Positions 7,431 to 14,573 of a stretch of 64,000 bases of DNA are shown here, one piece after another. The notes under the pieces are model-generated. The model was not told the origin of the DNA. It worked only from the letters and a program-made list of their open reading frames with translations, and made no database searches. Position 1 is the stretch's first letter. The number at the start of each line of letters is the position of its first letter. The translations under genes and the position numbers were made by a program. The stretch is from positions 62,001-126,000 of the forward strand of contig NZ_VUMT01000007.1 in the NCBI RefSeq assembly GCF_009696045.1, read 5' to 3'. The DNA comes from Velocimicrobium porci (lineage in GTDB: Bacteria; Bacillota; Clostridia; Lachnospirales; Lachnospiraceae).

Positions 7431-9557
7431 ATGAAGGTAATCAAACGAGACGGAAGAATTACAGACTATGATAGAAATAAAATATTATCAGCTATTCGTA
7501 AGGCAAATGTAGAGGTAGAAGACTTTGAAAAATTGTCTGAAGAAAAGATGGAGGATATCATAGGGAGTATTGAATCTTTAAAAAGAGATACAATTAATGT
7601 AGAAGATATTCAAGATATTATTGAACAAAAGTTAATGGCAGAAGGTAAGTTCGCATTAGCAAAGACATACATAATCTACCGTTATACAAGAGAGTTAGTT
7701 CGTAAATCCAATACAACGGATGAATCTATTATGAGTTTGATTCGAAATGACAATAAAGCTGTCATGGAAGAAAATTCCAATAAAAATGCAATTATTGCTT
7801 CAACACAAAGAGATTTAATTGCAGGAGAAGTTTCAAAAGACTTAACAAAACGACTTTTATTACCAGAAAAGATTTCAAAAGCACATGAAGAAGGGGTTCT
7901 TCATTTTCATGATGCAGACTATTTTTTACAATCTATCTTTAATTGCTGTTTAATTAATATTGGTGACATGCTTGATAATGGCACAGTCATGAATGCAAAA
8001 TTAATTGAGAGTCCGAAAAGCTTTCAGGTAGCATGTACAGTAGTAACCCAAGTAATTGCAGCAGTAGCAAGTAGTCAGTACGGCGGACAGTCGGTTGACG
8101 TAAAACATTTAGGAAAATATTTACGAAAGAGTCGTGAAAAATATAGAAAACAGTATAACCAAAAATATGAAGGGATACTGGAGGAATCTGTAATTGAACA
8201 ATTAGTAGAGGATCGACTAAGAGATGAGTTAAAATCAGGTGTTCAGACGATTCAATACCAGATTAATACATTGATGACGACAAATGGGCAATCTCCATTT
8301 GTAACGTTGTTCTTAAATTTAGATAAAGATGATGAATATATTGAAGAAAATGCAATGATTATTGAGGAAATATTAAGACAGCGTCTGGAGGGAATTAAAA
8401 ATGAAAAGGGTGTATATATTACACCAGCTTTCCCAAAACTTATTTATGTATTAGATGAACATAATTGTTTAAAAGGCGGAAAATATGATTATATTACAAA
8501 GCTTGCAGTAAAATGTTCTGCCAAACGACTTTATCCGGATTATATTTCTGCTAAAAAAATGCGTGAAAATTATGAAGGAAATGTTTTCAGCTGTATGGGA
8601 TGCCGAAGCTTTTTGACTCCATGGAAAGATGGAAATGGCAATTATAAATTCGAGGGACGATTTAATCAGGGTGTTGTAAGTATCAATCTTCCTCAGATTG
8701 GAATTTTAGCAGAAGGAGACGAAGAAGTATTCTGGCAGTTATTAGAAGAACGTCTTGCTCTATGTTTTGAAGCCTTAATGTGCAGACATCATGCCCTAGA
8801 GGGAACATTATCTGATGTAAGTCCAATCCATTGGCAGTATGGTGCAATTGCAAGGCTGAAAAAGGGGGAAAAGATTGATAAGCTGTTGCATAACGGGTAT
8901 TCTACGATTTCCCTTGGATATATCGGTTTATATGAAGTAACAAAACTAATGACAGGTGTAAGTCATACAGAGCCAAAAGGAACGGAATTTGCACTTCGTC
9001 TTATGAAACGGCTTCGTGAGGCAACAGATACATGGAAAAAGGAAACAGGAATTGGTTTTGGCTTATATGGTACACCGGCAGAATCTTTATGCTATCGTTT
9101 TGCGGAGATTGACAGAAAACGTTTTGGCGTAATAAAGGATGTAACAGATAAAGGATATTACACGAATTCATACCATGTTGATGTAAGAGAAGAAATAGAT
9201 GCGTTGCGTAAATTTGATTTTGAAGCACAATTTCAGGTTATTTCTTCTGGTGGTGCAATCTCTTATGTTGAGATTCCGAATATGAAAAATAATTTAGAGG
9301 CATTAGAAGAAGTTGTAAAATATATTTATGATAATATTCAATATGCTGAGTTTAACACAAAATCCGATTATTGCCATGTATGTGGATATGATGGTGAAAT
9401 TATAATAAATGACGATTTAGAGTGGGAGTGTCCACAATGTCATAATAAAGACCATTCAAAAATGAATGTTACAAGAAGAACTTGTGGTTATCTTGGAGAA
9501 AATTTCTGGAATGTAGGAAAGACAAAAGAAATCAATTCAAGAGTACTTCATCTGTAA
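7431..9557 (+). CDS. nrdD: Anaerobic ribonucleoside-triphosphate reductase (class III)
   Basis: Glycyl-radical enzyme that reduces NTPs to dNTPs without oxygen. I start at ATG 7431 (708 residues) because GGAAAGGAAG lies just before it and the upstream ATG falls inside the -10 box. Residues 1-90 are an ATP-cone allosteric domain (KVIKRDGRITDYDRNKI). The catalytic barrel includes FHDADYF, the active-site region NVFSCMGCRSFL and the substrate-pocket region of the family. The C-terminus carries a zinc site (CHVCGYDGEI and CPQC) and the glycyl-radical loop RRTCGYLGENFW. Its activase gene nrdG follows after a terminator and a separate promoter-like sequence. Regulated by the NrdR-like boxes upstream. 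Confidence 0.96.
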   Translation: MKVIKRDGRITDYDRNKILSAIRKANVEVEDFEKLSEEKMEDIIGSIESLKRDTINVEDIQDIIEQKLMAEGKFALAKTYIIYRYTRELVRKSNTTDESIMSLIRNDNKAVMEENSNKNAIIASTQRDLIAGEVSKDLTKRLLLPEKISKAHEEGVLHFHDADYFLQSIFNCCLINIGDMLDNGTVMNAKLIESPKSFQVACTVVTQVIAAVASSQYGGQSVDVKHLGKYLRKSREKYRKQYNQKYEGILEESVIEQLVEDRLRDELKSGVQTIQYQINTLMTTNGQSPFVTLFLNLDKDDEYIEENAMIIEEILRQRLEGIKNEKGVYITPAFPKLIYVLDEHNCLKGGKYDYITKLAVKCSAKRLYPDYISAKKMRENYEGNVFSCMGCRSFLTPWKDGNGNYKFEGRFNQGVVSINLPQIGILAEGDEEVFWQLLEERLALCFEALMCRHHALEGTLSDVSPIHWQYGAIARLKKGEKIDKLLHNGYSTISLGYIGLYEVTKLMTGVSHTEPKGTEFALRLMKRLREATDTWKKETGIGFGLYGTPAESLCYRFAEIDRKRFGVIKDVTDKGYYTNSYHVDVREEIDALRKFDFEAQFQVISSGGAISYVEIPNMKNNLEALEEVVKYIYDNIQYAEFNTKSDYCHVCGYDGEIIINDDLEWECPQCHNKDHSKMNVTRRTCGYLGENFWNVGKTKEINSRVLHL

Positions 9558-9572
9558 CAGGTCAGAGAAACG

Positions 9573-9606
9573 GATAAAAAAGGATGTAGTTGCATCCTTT
9601 TTTATC
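9573..9606 (+). terminator. nrdD intrinsic terminator
   Basis: A 14-bp perfect stem, GATAAAAAAGGATG (9573-9586) with CATCCTTTTTTATC (9593-9606), whose right arm supplies the T-run; readable in both directions. Confidence 0.85.
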
Positions 9607-9662
9607 ATGTAGAGTTATTATTTAGAAAGCATTTATTGCAAAAAATAAAGAACGGTTATAGG

Positions 9663-9691
9663 TTGCCGTTATCAATCTAAATATATTATAC
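9663..9691 (+). promoter_or_regulatory. Candidate nrdG promoter
   Basis: TTGCCG (9663-9668), a 17-base spacer and TTATAC (9686-9691), 18 bases before the nrdG ATG. A weak match; readthrough from nrdD is the alternative. Confidence 0.4.
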
Positions 9692-9708
9692 AAGGATAAT
9701 AATATAAC

Positions 9709-10239
9709 ATGAATTATGCAGGAATAAAGAAAATGGATGTTGCCAATGGGCCGGGTCTTCGGGTAACTTTATTTGTAAGTGGATGTACTCATCATTGCAA
9801 AGGTTGTTTTAACAAAGAAACATGGGATTTTAAATATGGAGAACCGTTTACTGAGGAAACAGAAAAGTTACTGTTAGATTATTTAAAGCCGGATTATATT
9901 GCAGGTTTTACACTGTTAGGTGGAGAGCCATTTGAACGGGTAAACCAAGAGGCATTGACACCATTTTTGAAAAAAGTAAGGGAAACATATCCGGAAAAAA
10001 CAATTTGGTGTTTTACAGGATATGATTTTGAAAAAGATATTAAAGGACGTATGATAGGACAATGGGAACATACAGAAGAGATGTTAAGTTATATTGATAT
10101 TTTAGTCGATGGAGAATTCAAAGAAGAACTAAAGAATTTAAATCTGCGGTTTAAAGGTTCTTCCAATCAGAGAACAATTAAAGTTAAAGAAAGTTTAGAG
10201 CAGGGAAAAATTGTGTTTTGGGAAGGCTCAAACGATTAA
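9709..10239 (+). CDS. nrdG: Anaerobic ribonucleotide reductase activating protein
   Basis: Radical-SAM activase that abstracts a hydrogen from the C-terminal glycine of NrdD. At 176 residues it has the normal size. The cluster motif C-x3-C-x2-C is CTHHCKGC (about residues 26-33), preceded by the [13 protein letters not shown] stretch typical of NrdG; LLGGEPF is the SAM-binding GGE motif. The C-terminus [13 protein letters not shown] is characteristic of the family. It lies directly after nrdD and is followed 34 bases later by dut. Confidence 0.96.
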   Translation: MNYAGIKKMDVANGPGLRVTLFVSGCTHHCKGCFNKETWDFKYGEPFTEETEKLLLDYLKPDYIAGFTLLGGEPFERVNQEALTPFLKKVRETYPEKTIWCFTGYDFEKDIKGRMIGQWEHTEEMLSYIDILVDGEFKEELKNLNLRFKGSSNQRTIKVKESLEQGKIVFWEGSND

Positions 10240-10273
10240 TTTACAAGAAAGAATAAAGCATAAGGAGAATAAA

Positions 10274-10714
10274 ATGGAAACAAAAACAATTAAAATTAAA
10301 TATCATTCTGAAGAAATTAGTAAGCTAGAGTATATTGGAGGTAAAAGTGACTGGATTGACTTAAGAGCGGCTGAGCATGTTGTATTAAAGAAAGGTGAAT
10401 TTAAATTAATCAGCTTAGGAATATCAATGCAATTACCAGCCGGATATGAGGCAGTTATTGTCCCAAGAAGTTCAACTTACAAAAATTTTGGAATTATACA
10501 GACAAACCATATGGGTGTCATTGATGAAACTTATTGCGGAAATGATGATATTTTCATGATGCCGGCACTTGCAATGAGAGATACGGAGATAAATGTAAAT
10601 GATAGAATCTGCCAATTCAGAATTCAAAAACATCAACCACAGATTGTGTTTGAAGAGGTTGAAACACTGGAAAATGAAAACAGAGGCGGAATTGGAAGTA
10701 CTGGCGTAAAATAA
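10274..10714 (+). CDS. dut: dUTP diphosphatase-like protein
   Basis: Trimeric dUTPase fold; hydrolyses dUTP to dUMP, limiting uracil in DNA and feeding dTMP synthesis. I use ATG 10274 with an AAGGAG site 8 bases upstream (146 residues); the longer frame reaching into nrdG is an artefact. The five motifs are present: DLRA (motif 1), [11 protein letters not shown] (2), [12 protein letters not shown] (3, with the catalytic Asp), DRICQFRI (4) and the flexible phosphate-binding GGIGSTG (5). Sits with nrdD and nrdG, a sensible dNTP-quality neighbourhood. Confidence 0.93.
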   Translation: METKTIKIKYHSEEISKLEYIGGKSDWIDLRAAEHVVLKKGEFKLISLGISMQLPAGYEAVIVPRSSTYKNFGIIQTNHMGVIDETYCGNDDIFMMPALAMRDTEINVNDRICQFRIQKHQPQIVFEEVETLENENRGGIGSTGVK

Positions 10715-10736
10715 TTAGTAAACGGGGGCTATTTGC

Positions 10737-11828
10737 ATGAAAAAATGGATAAACACTTTTTTATATGGAGATAAAAAAACGATTTTTTTTATCATTTCTG
10801 TATTTTGCGGTACAGTAGCAACGATTAGTTTTGCAGTTGCTGCTGTAATGAAATTATCTCTTTTATACGGAGCTATATCTGTTTTGGTAGGGGTAATTAC
10901 CGGAATTTTATTGCAAAATTATACGTTACAGGACAAAGTAGATAATTTCGATTCGAACGAAGAGAAGGAGAAAGTGACAGAGGCTCTTACTTTGCTGTCC
11001 GAGCCGGTAATAGAAGAAACAAAGAAAAAAGAGATAGAATTTAGAAAGCCTGCCGATCAACGAAAGAGCGAAGAAACGATATATGACAATTATGGAGAAA
11101 AAGAGTTAGAACAATTATTTCGCAAGTATAAAGTAAAGCAAGAGTACAGAAAAATTATGATTGATAGCTGTGCATGCTTTCGAATAAGACAATGTCCCGC
11201 ATATATATGGAAAAATAAAAAGTGTTTATCTATTTTATTAATTGAAGAAAAGCCTCGATTTCTTTCAATTCCGTTGAAAGAAATCAAGGATATTTATTAC
11301 GAAAGAGGAGTTTTGGTAAAAAATAAGGATGATTATGAAGAAATGAAAAAACCATCGTATATTGCTAGTCTATTTTCCCCTTACCTTCCTAATTATTATG
11401 AAAAAATACATGAGGAACAAAAAAGAAAGTATAAAAATTTATATGTTATTGGACCAAAATTAAAAGTTACCAATACTTCTGCGAGAAATTTATTTGATAT
11501 TTTAGAACTGGAATTTAGTGTGGAAGATAAAATTATGGAATCGACAAGAATTAGTCCTTATTTCAAATTAGCCTATAAGTCCAATATTTTATTACAAGAT
11601 AGAGTGATTGATTTGGAAGAATACAGACAAAGGATTCGGATGATAGTCACGGCAATTGCCGAGGACGAAGAAGAATATGAATTTCATCGTTTGATTGAAC
11701 AGTTTGTTGAGGCAAAGTTGATAACAGCGGAATATGGTGATTATTATAAGGAAAAAAGAAAGGAATATCATATTACGGCAGAAGAAATGCTAAAAAATCA
11801 GACAATTAGAGATGGAAAAATCAGATAA
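10737..11828 (+). CDS. Unknown protein with two N-terminal membrane segments
   Basis: I do not recognise this 363-residue protein. Two adjacent hydrophobic helices (about residues 15-36 and 40-60) anchor it; the remaining ~300 residues are charged and presumably cytosolic, with a Glu/Lys-rich linker (about residues 75-115) and then a mixed alpha/beta region containing the lines FLSIPLKEIKDIYYERG and VTNTSARNLFDILELEFSVED. No catalytic motif stands out. A GGGGG ribosome site precedes the ATG, and it starts 22 bases after dut, so it may share that transcript. Confidence 0.75.
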   Translation: MKKWINTFLYGDKKTIFFIISVFCGTVATISFAVAAVMKLSLLYGAISVLVGVITGILLQNYTLQDKVDNFDSNEEKEKVTEALTLLSEPVIEETKKKEIEFRKPADQRKSEETIYDNYGEKELEQLFRKYKVKQEYRKIMIDSCACFRIRQCPAYIWKNKKCLSILLIEEKPRFLSIPLKEIKDIYYERGVLVKNKDDYEEMKKPSYIASLFSPYLPNYYEKIHEEQKRKYKNLYVIGPKLKVTNTSARNLFDILELEFSVEDKIMESTRISPYFKLAYKSNILLQDRVIDLEEYRQRIRMIVTAIAEDEEEYEFHRLIEQFVEAKLITAEYGDYYKEKRKEYHITAEEMLKNQTIRDGKIR

Positions 11829-11859
11829 CAGAATATGTGATAAAAATATAAAAATAGTA

Positions 11860-11888
11860 TTGACAAAATAAAAAACTTATACTATAAT
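11860..11888 (+). promoter_or_regulatory. Consensus sigma-A promoter of the repeat-bearing RNA
   Basis: A perfect match to the vegetative promoter: TTGACA (11860-11865), 17-base spacer, TATAAT (11883-11888). No gene-sized ORF follows for over 700 bases. Confidence 0.85.
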
Positions 11889-11943
11889 AAAATCATAAAC
11901 AAAAACAAAGAAACACAAAAAAAGAAAAGAGAGGCTGATTCCA

Positions 11944-11997
11944 ATGGATATTTCAGAACAGTATCTCCTTAAAATCGATAAAGTTAATTTCCAATAA
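11944..11997 (+). CDS. Possible 17-residue leader peptide in the repeat RNA
   Basis: ATG at 11944, stop TAA ending at 11997; encodes MDISEQYLLKIDKVNFQ. A GAGAGG ribosome site at 11929-11934 is 9 bases upstream, a good spacing. It sits in the 5' part of the RNA, before the hairpins. It may be a translated leader or chance; the peptide resembles nothing I know. Confidence 0.35.
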   Translation: MDISEQYLLKIDKVNFQ

Positions 11998-12119
11998 CAT
12001 TGCTCTATATGAAACGTTTACATATATAGAGGCTACTCGAAGAAGAGTAGAAACAAAAGATAAAGGATGATACAATAAGAAACAAAAGAAAATTTATAAA
12101 AGTGAACCAAAGAAAAATA

Positions 12120-12390
12120 CGACGAAAGTAAGAGGTACAGACCACCAAAAACATAAGTTAAATCTAAAGTACGGAAGAAAAACAATCTGAAGTACAAAAG
12201 ATAAAAAAATAATAAACAAGATAGAAGAAAGTAGAGGTACAGACCACCAGAAAATTAAGTAATGAATCAAAACTTTTATAGAACTTATTAAAATACGACG
12301 AAAGTAAGAGGTATGGACCACCAAAAACATAAGTAATGATAAAATATAAAAACAAATCTAAGAAAGGTAAGGTATAAACCGCCAGAAAAG
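12120..12390 (+). repeat. Four-copy GGTnnnnACCnCCA repeat
   Basis: Copies: GAGGTACAGACCACCA (12132-12147), GAGGTACAGACCACCA (12234-12249), GAGGTATGGACCACCA (12308-12323) and AAGGTATAAACCGCCA (12369-12384). Copies 1 and 3 agree over about 45 bases with few changes, including the upstream ATACGACGAAAGTAAG and downstream AAAACATAAGT. Spacings are unequal (about 102, 74 and 62 bases), so this is not a CRISPR or a simple tandem array. Confidence 0.8.
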
Positions 12391-12453
12391 TAAATTATGA
12401 ATAATGAAGAGAATTGAAAGTGCTTGTCTTTAATAAATGGAAGGCAGGCACTT

Positions 12454-12514
12454 TTTTTGCTTTATAGGAAGTGAGGGATACAGGGAGTTGAGGTGGACTT
12501 GTCCACTTTGTTCT
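12454..12514. repeat. Copy of a short dispersed element after the RNA terminator
   Basis: TTTTTGCTTTATAGGA (12454-12469) recurs in inverse orientation at 26565-26580, and TCCACTTTGTTCT (12502-12514) recurs at 26584-26596. Between them is the palindrome GTGGACTTGTCCAC (12493-12506). Both sites abut a terminator. Likely a dispersed palindromic repeat. Confidence 0.5.
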
Positions 12515-12539
12515 GAATAGAATTGGAAAATCAATAAAA

Positions 12540-12568
12540 TTGACATTATATAGTAAATGATATAATAT
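12540..12568 (+). promoter_or_regulatory. Promoter-like sequence before the MATE remnant
   Basis: TTGACA (12540-12545) followed after 17 bases by TAATAT (12563-12568), or after 15 bases by TATAAT (12561-12566). Probably the surviving promoter of the decayed transporter gene. Confidence 0.45.
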
Positions 12569-12609
12569 TTTATTGTTTGCTATTGAAAGATAAAGGATAT
12601 AAATTTTAA

Positions 12610-13267
12610 ATGACAGTTAAGTGGAAAGAAAGGTTATTGATTAGTAAAACTATATGTTCCACTATTGGGACAGGATTTTGTAGAATCAACACTATTTGTG
12701 ATGATTATAACTTCATTTGTAACCGGTATGGGAGTATATTATGCGGCTGCCTATAATCTGATTGAAAGTATAGTTGCATTTGCATTTATGCCTGTATATG
12801 CATATTCTGGTGCAACATTGATGTTAGTCGGACAGTCTTATTCCAAAAAGGAATTTGTAAAACTACAGAGATTTCCTAAAATTTCTATAAAATGCTGTAT
12901 TGGTATATTTTTGACAATTGCTATCCTTTTTTCTTTTTTTTCAGAATCTGTATGTGGTATTATTACCAATGATACTACATTAATAGAATTTACAAAGAGA
13001 ATACTTCCTGTTGCTTTGGGAATGCAGATATTTAATATAGGAAATCAAATATTTAAATATTGCTTACAGGGAGTTGAACGAGAAAAATGGGTGTTTATTT
13101 ATTCGACTGGAATTTCCTGTGTGTCTTGTATCATAATATATTATTTTACAACGTATACAAATTTACAACTTTATGGAACATACGTTGGATTAGGAATTAC
13201 ATATTTTTTACTTGGAATCGGATCTTATTTGAAGTATAGAAAAGTGATAAAAGTATATAAAAAATAA
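12610..13267 (+). pseudogene. MATE-family efflux transporter, C-terminal half remnant
   Basis: The readable frame (12641-13267) gives LVKLYVPLLGQDFVESTLF followed by a helix-rich stretch of about 200 residues matching the second six-helix half of MATE (multidrug/Na+) transporters, including AAAYNLIESIVAFAFMPVYAYSGATLMLVGQSY. Full MATE proteins are about 450 residues, so the first half is missing. The frame has no ATG: it is preceded by TGA at 12638 and could only start at TTG 12665. An ATG at 12610 with an AAAGGA site opens MTVKWKERLLIS in another frame, suggesting a deletion plus frameshift close to the start. Most likely non-functional. Confidence 0.75.
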
Positions 13268-13362
13268 AATGAGAAACGAATAAAATAGTGCAAAAAGACT
13301 ATACTAGTACAAAAAGCCTAGAATATTTTTGGACGATTTTTCTAATAAAACGATTATTTTGC

Positions 13363-13391
13363 TTGACAGCATAAGAAAAAAATGTTATTAT
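13363..13391 (+). promoter_or_regulatory. licT promoter
   Basis: TTGACA (13363-13368), a 17-base spacer and TATTAT (13386-13391), upstream of the first RAT. Confidence 0.75.
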
Positions 13392-13429
13392 GTGAACAAG
13401 TTAATAGAAATAACGCAAGATAATCACGT

Positions 13430-13498
13430 GGATTGTGACTGGTAATGCAGGCAAGACCGTCTTAGTAGTTGAGAGAATCTACAGGGCAGGTCTTTTTT
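13430..13498 (+). promoter_or_regulatory. RAT antiterminator and overlapping terminator upstream of licT
   Basis: The 29-base ribonucleic antiterminator (13430-13458) begins GGATTGTGACTGGTAATGCA and ends GGCAAGACC, the classic BglG/LicT target. Its 3' end overlaps the terminator stem (AAGACC 13453-13458 with GGTCTT 13489-13494, then T-run), so antiterminator binding would block termination. It implies autoregulation of licT. Confidence 0.92.
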
Positions 13499-13543
13499 AT
13501 TTATAAAATTGTGTAGTTAATAGGACATTAGGAGGGCAGTAGA

Positions 13544-14380
13544 ATGTATGAGATTACAAAAGTGATTAACAATAATATAGTATGTTCTATTGATTCCAAT
13601 GGTAAAGAGATTATTTTAAGAGGTCTTGGAATTGGGTTTCAGAAAAAGAAAAGAGATTGTATTGATAAAGAGAAAGTGGAAAAGGTATATCGAATTGCTG
13701 ATAAAGAAGTATCAAGTAAGTTGCAGGAGTTATTAGAAGAGATTCCACTTGAATATGTCAGCACATGTACAGATATTATAGATTATGCAAAGCAATCACT
13801 TACAAGACGTTTAAATGACAATATATATATCACACTAACCGATCATATCAGTTTTGCGATCGAGAGAAAGAATCAAAATCTGGAATATAAGAATGCACTT
13901 TTATCAGAGATAAAGAGCTTCTATCCAAAGGAATATGAAATTGGTCTGAATGCAGTTGAGATCATAAAAGAGAGATTGTCTGTAGAGCTATCTTGTGATG
14001 AAGCAGCTTTTATAGCATTGCATATTGTAAATGCGGAATTAGATACCGATATGTGCAATATGGTTAGTATTACAGAGATGATTCAAAGTATTATTGAAAT
14101 TGTAGAATGTTATTATAAGAAAGAATTAAAAAAAGATACATTACACTTTGACCGTTTTATTACACACTTAAAATACTTTGGTCAAAGAGTATTTCAAAAT
14201 AAGATTACGAAAGATGATGATATGACATTTCAAAAAATGGTCCGGGAGCATTTTGTAAAAGAATATGAATGTGCAGAGCAGATTCGGAATTTTGTGGAAG
14301 AGACATATCATAAAAGAATTACAGAAGAAGAGATGATATTTCTCACAGTACATTTAAGGAGAATTATTACAGAATCTTAG
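13544..14380 (+). CDS. licT: BglG/LicT-family transcriptional antiterminator
   Basis: RNA-binding antiterminator that, when active, stabilises RAT hairpins and lets transcription proceed. Residues 1-57 form the CAT RNA-binding domain (MYEITKVINNNIVCSIDSNG, then ILRGLGIGFQKK). PRD1 (about residues 70-170) carries the phosphorylatable His in ITLTDHISFAIER and ALHIVNAEL; PRD2 (about 175-278) carries ITHLKYFGQRV and FLTVHLRRI. All four PRD histidine contexts are present, as expected for PTS-controlled members. It lies between two nearly identical RATs and next to ptsG, so it probably controls both itself and the transporter; the glucose-specific name glcT is an alternative. Confidence 0.93.
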   Translation: MYEITKVINNNIVCSIDSNGKEIILRGLGIGFQKKKRDCIDKEKVEKVYRIADKEVSSKLQELLEEIPLEYVSTCTDIIDYAKQSLTRRLNDNIYITLTDHISFAIERKNQNLEYKNALLSEIKSFYPKEYEIGLNAVEIIKERLSVELSCDEAAFIALHIVNAELDTDMCNMVSITEMIQSIIEIVECYYKKELKKDTLHFDRFITHLKYFGQRVFQNKITKDDDMTFQKMVREHFVKEYECAEQIRNFVEETYHKRITEEEMIFLTVHLRRIITES

Positions 14381-14412
14381 AATAGAAATTATATTGATAG
14401 TGGATATCCTTT

Positions 14413-14482
14413 GGATTGTGACTGGTAATGCAGGCAAGACCGAAGAAAGCAGAGCAGACGCCTTTGTTTTCTCGGTCTTTTT
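14413..14482 (+). promoter_or_regulatory. RAT antiterminator and terminator upstream of ptsG
   Basis: The same 29-base RAT sequence as before licT (14413-14441) is found here unchanged. It overlaps a terminator in which AAGACCGA (14436-14443) pairs with TCGGTCTT (14472-14479), followed by T. The terminator loops differ between the two sites while the RAT is identical. Confidence 0.92.
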
Positions 14483-14573
14483 CTATTGAAATGAGTTATA
14501 GTGAAGGACATAGTTCATCACTTAATTATAAAAAGGTAACAAGAAAAATAAAGAAAGAAAAGAGGGATAGTCT

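Larger units (their letters stand above)
11895..12458 (+). ncRNA. Long (~560 nt) structured non-coding RNA with four internal repeats
   Basis: Bounded by a consensus promoter and a strong terminator (AAAGTGCTTGTCTT 12417-12430 pairing over 14 positions, with G-U pairs, to AAGGCAGGCACTTT 12441-12454, then T). The RNA is A-rich. After a short ORF at 11944 come two hairpins: CTCTATAT/ATATAGAG (about 12003-12031) and CTACTC/GAGTAG (about 12033-12050). Four copies of a GAAAGTaaGAGGTAnnnACCACCA motif follow, centred near 12140, 12242, 12316 and 12377. In each, GGT and ACC can pair around a variable four-base loop (ACAG, ACAG, ATGG, ATAA). No known RNA class is recognised. Confidence 0.7.

Noticed and set aside
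12094-12355. Minus-strand ORFs of 63-78 codons rich in Phe/Val/Trp
   Set aside because: They are the complement of the A-rich repeat RNA; repeats give repeated LVVWSVPL-like translations with no ribosome site or promoter.
12120-12390. CRISPR array
   Set aside because: Only four short motifs, unequal spacing of 62-102 bases, divergent units and no cas genes.
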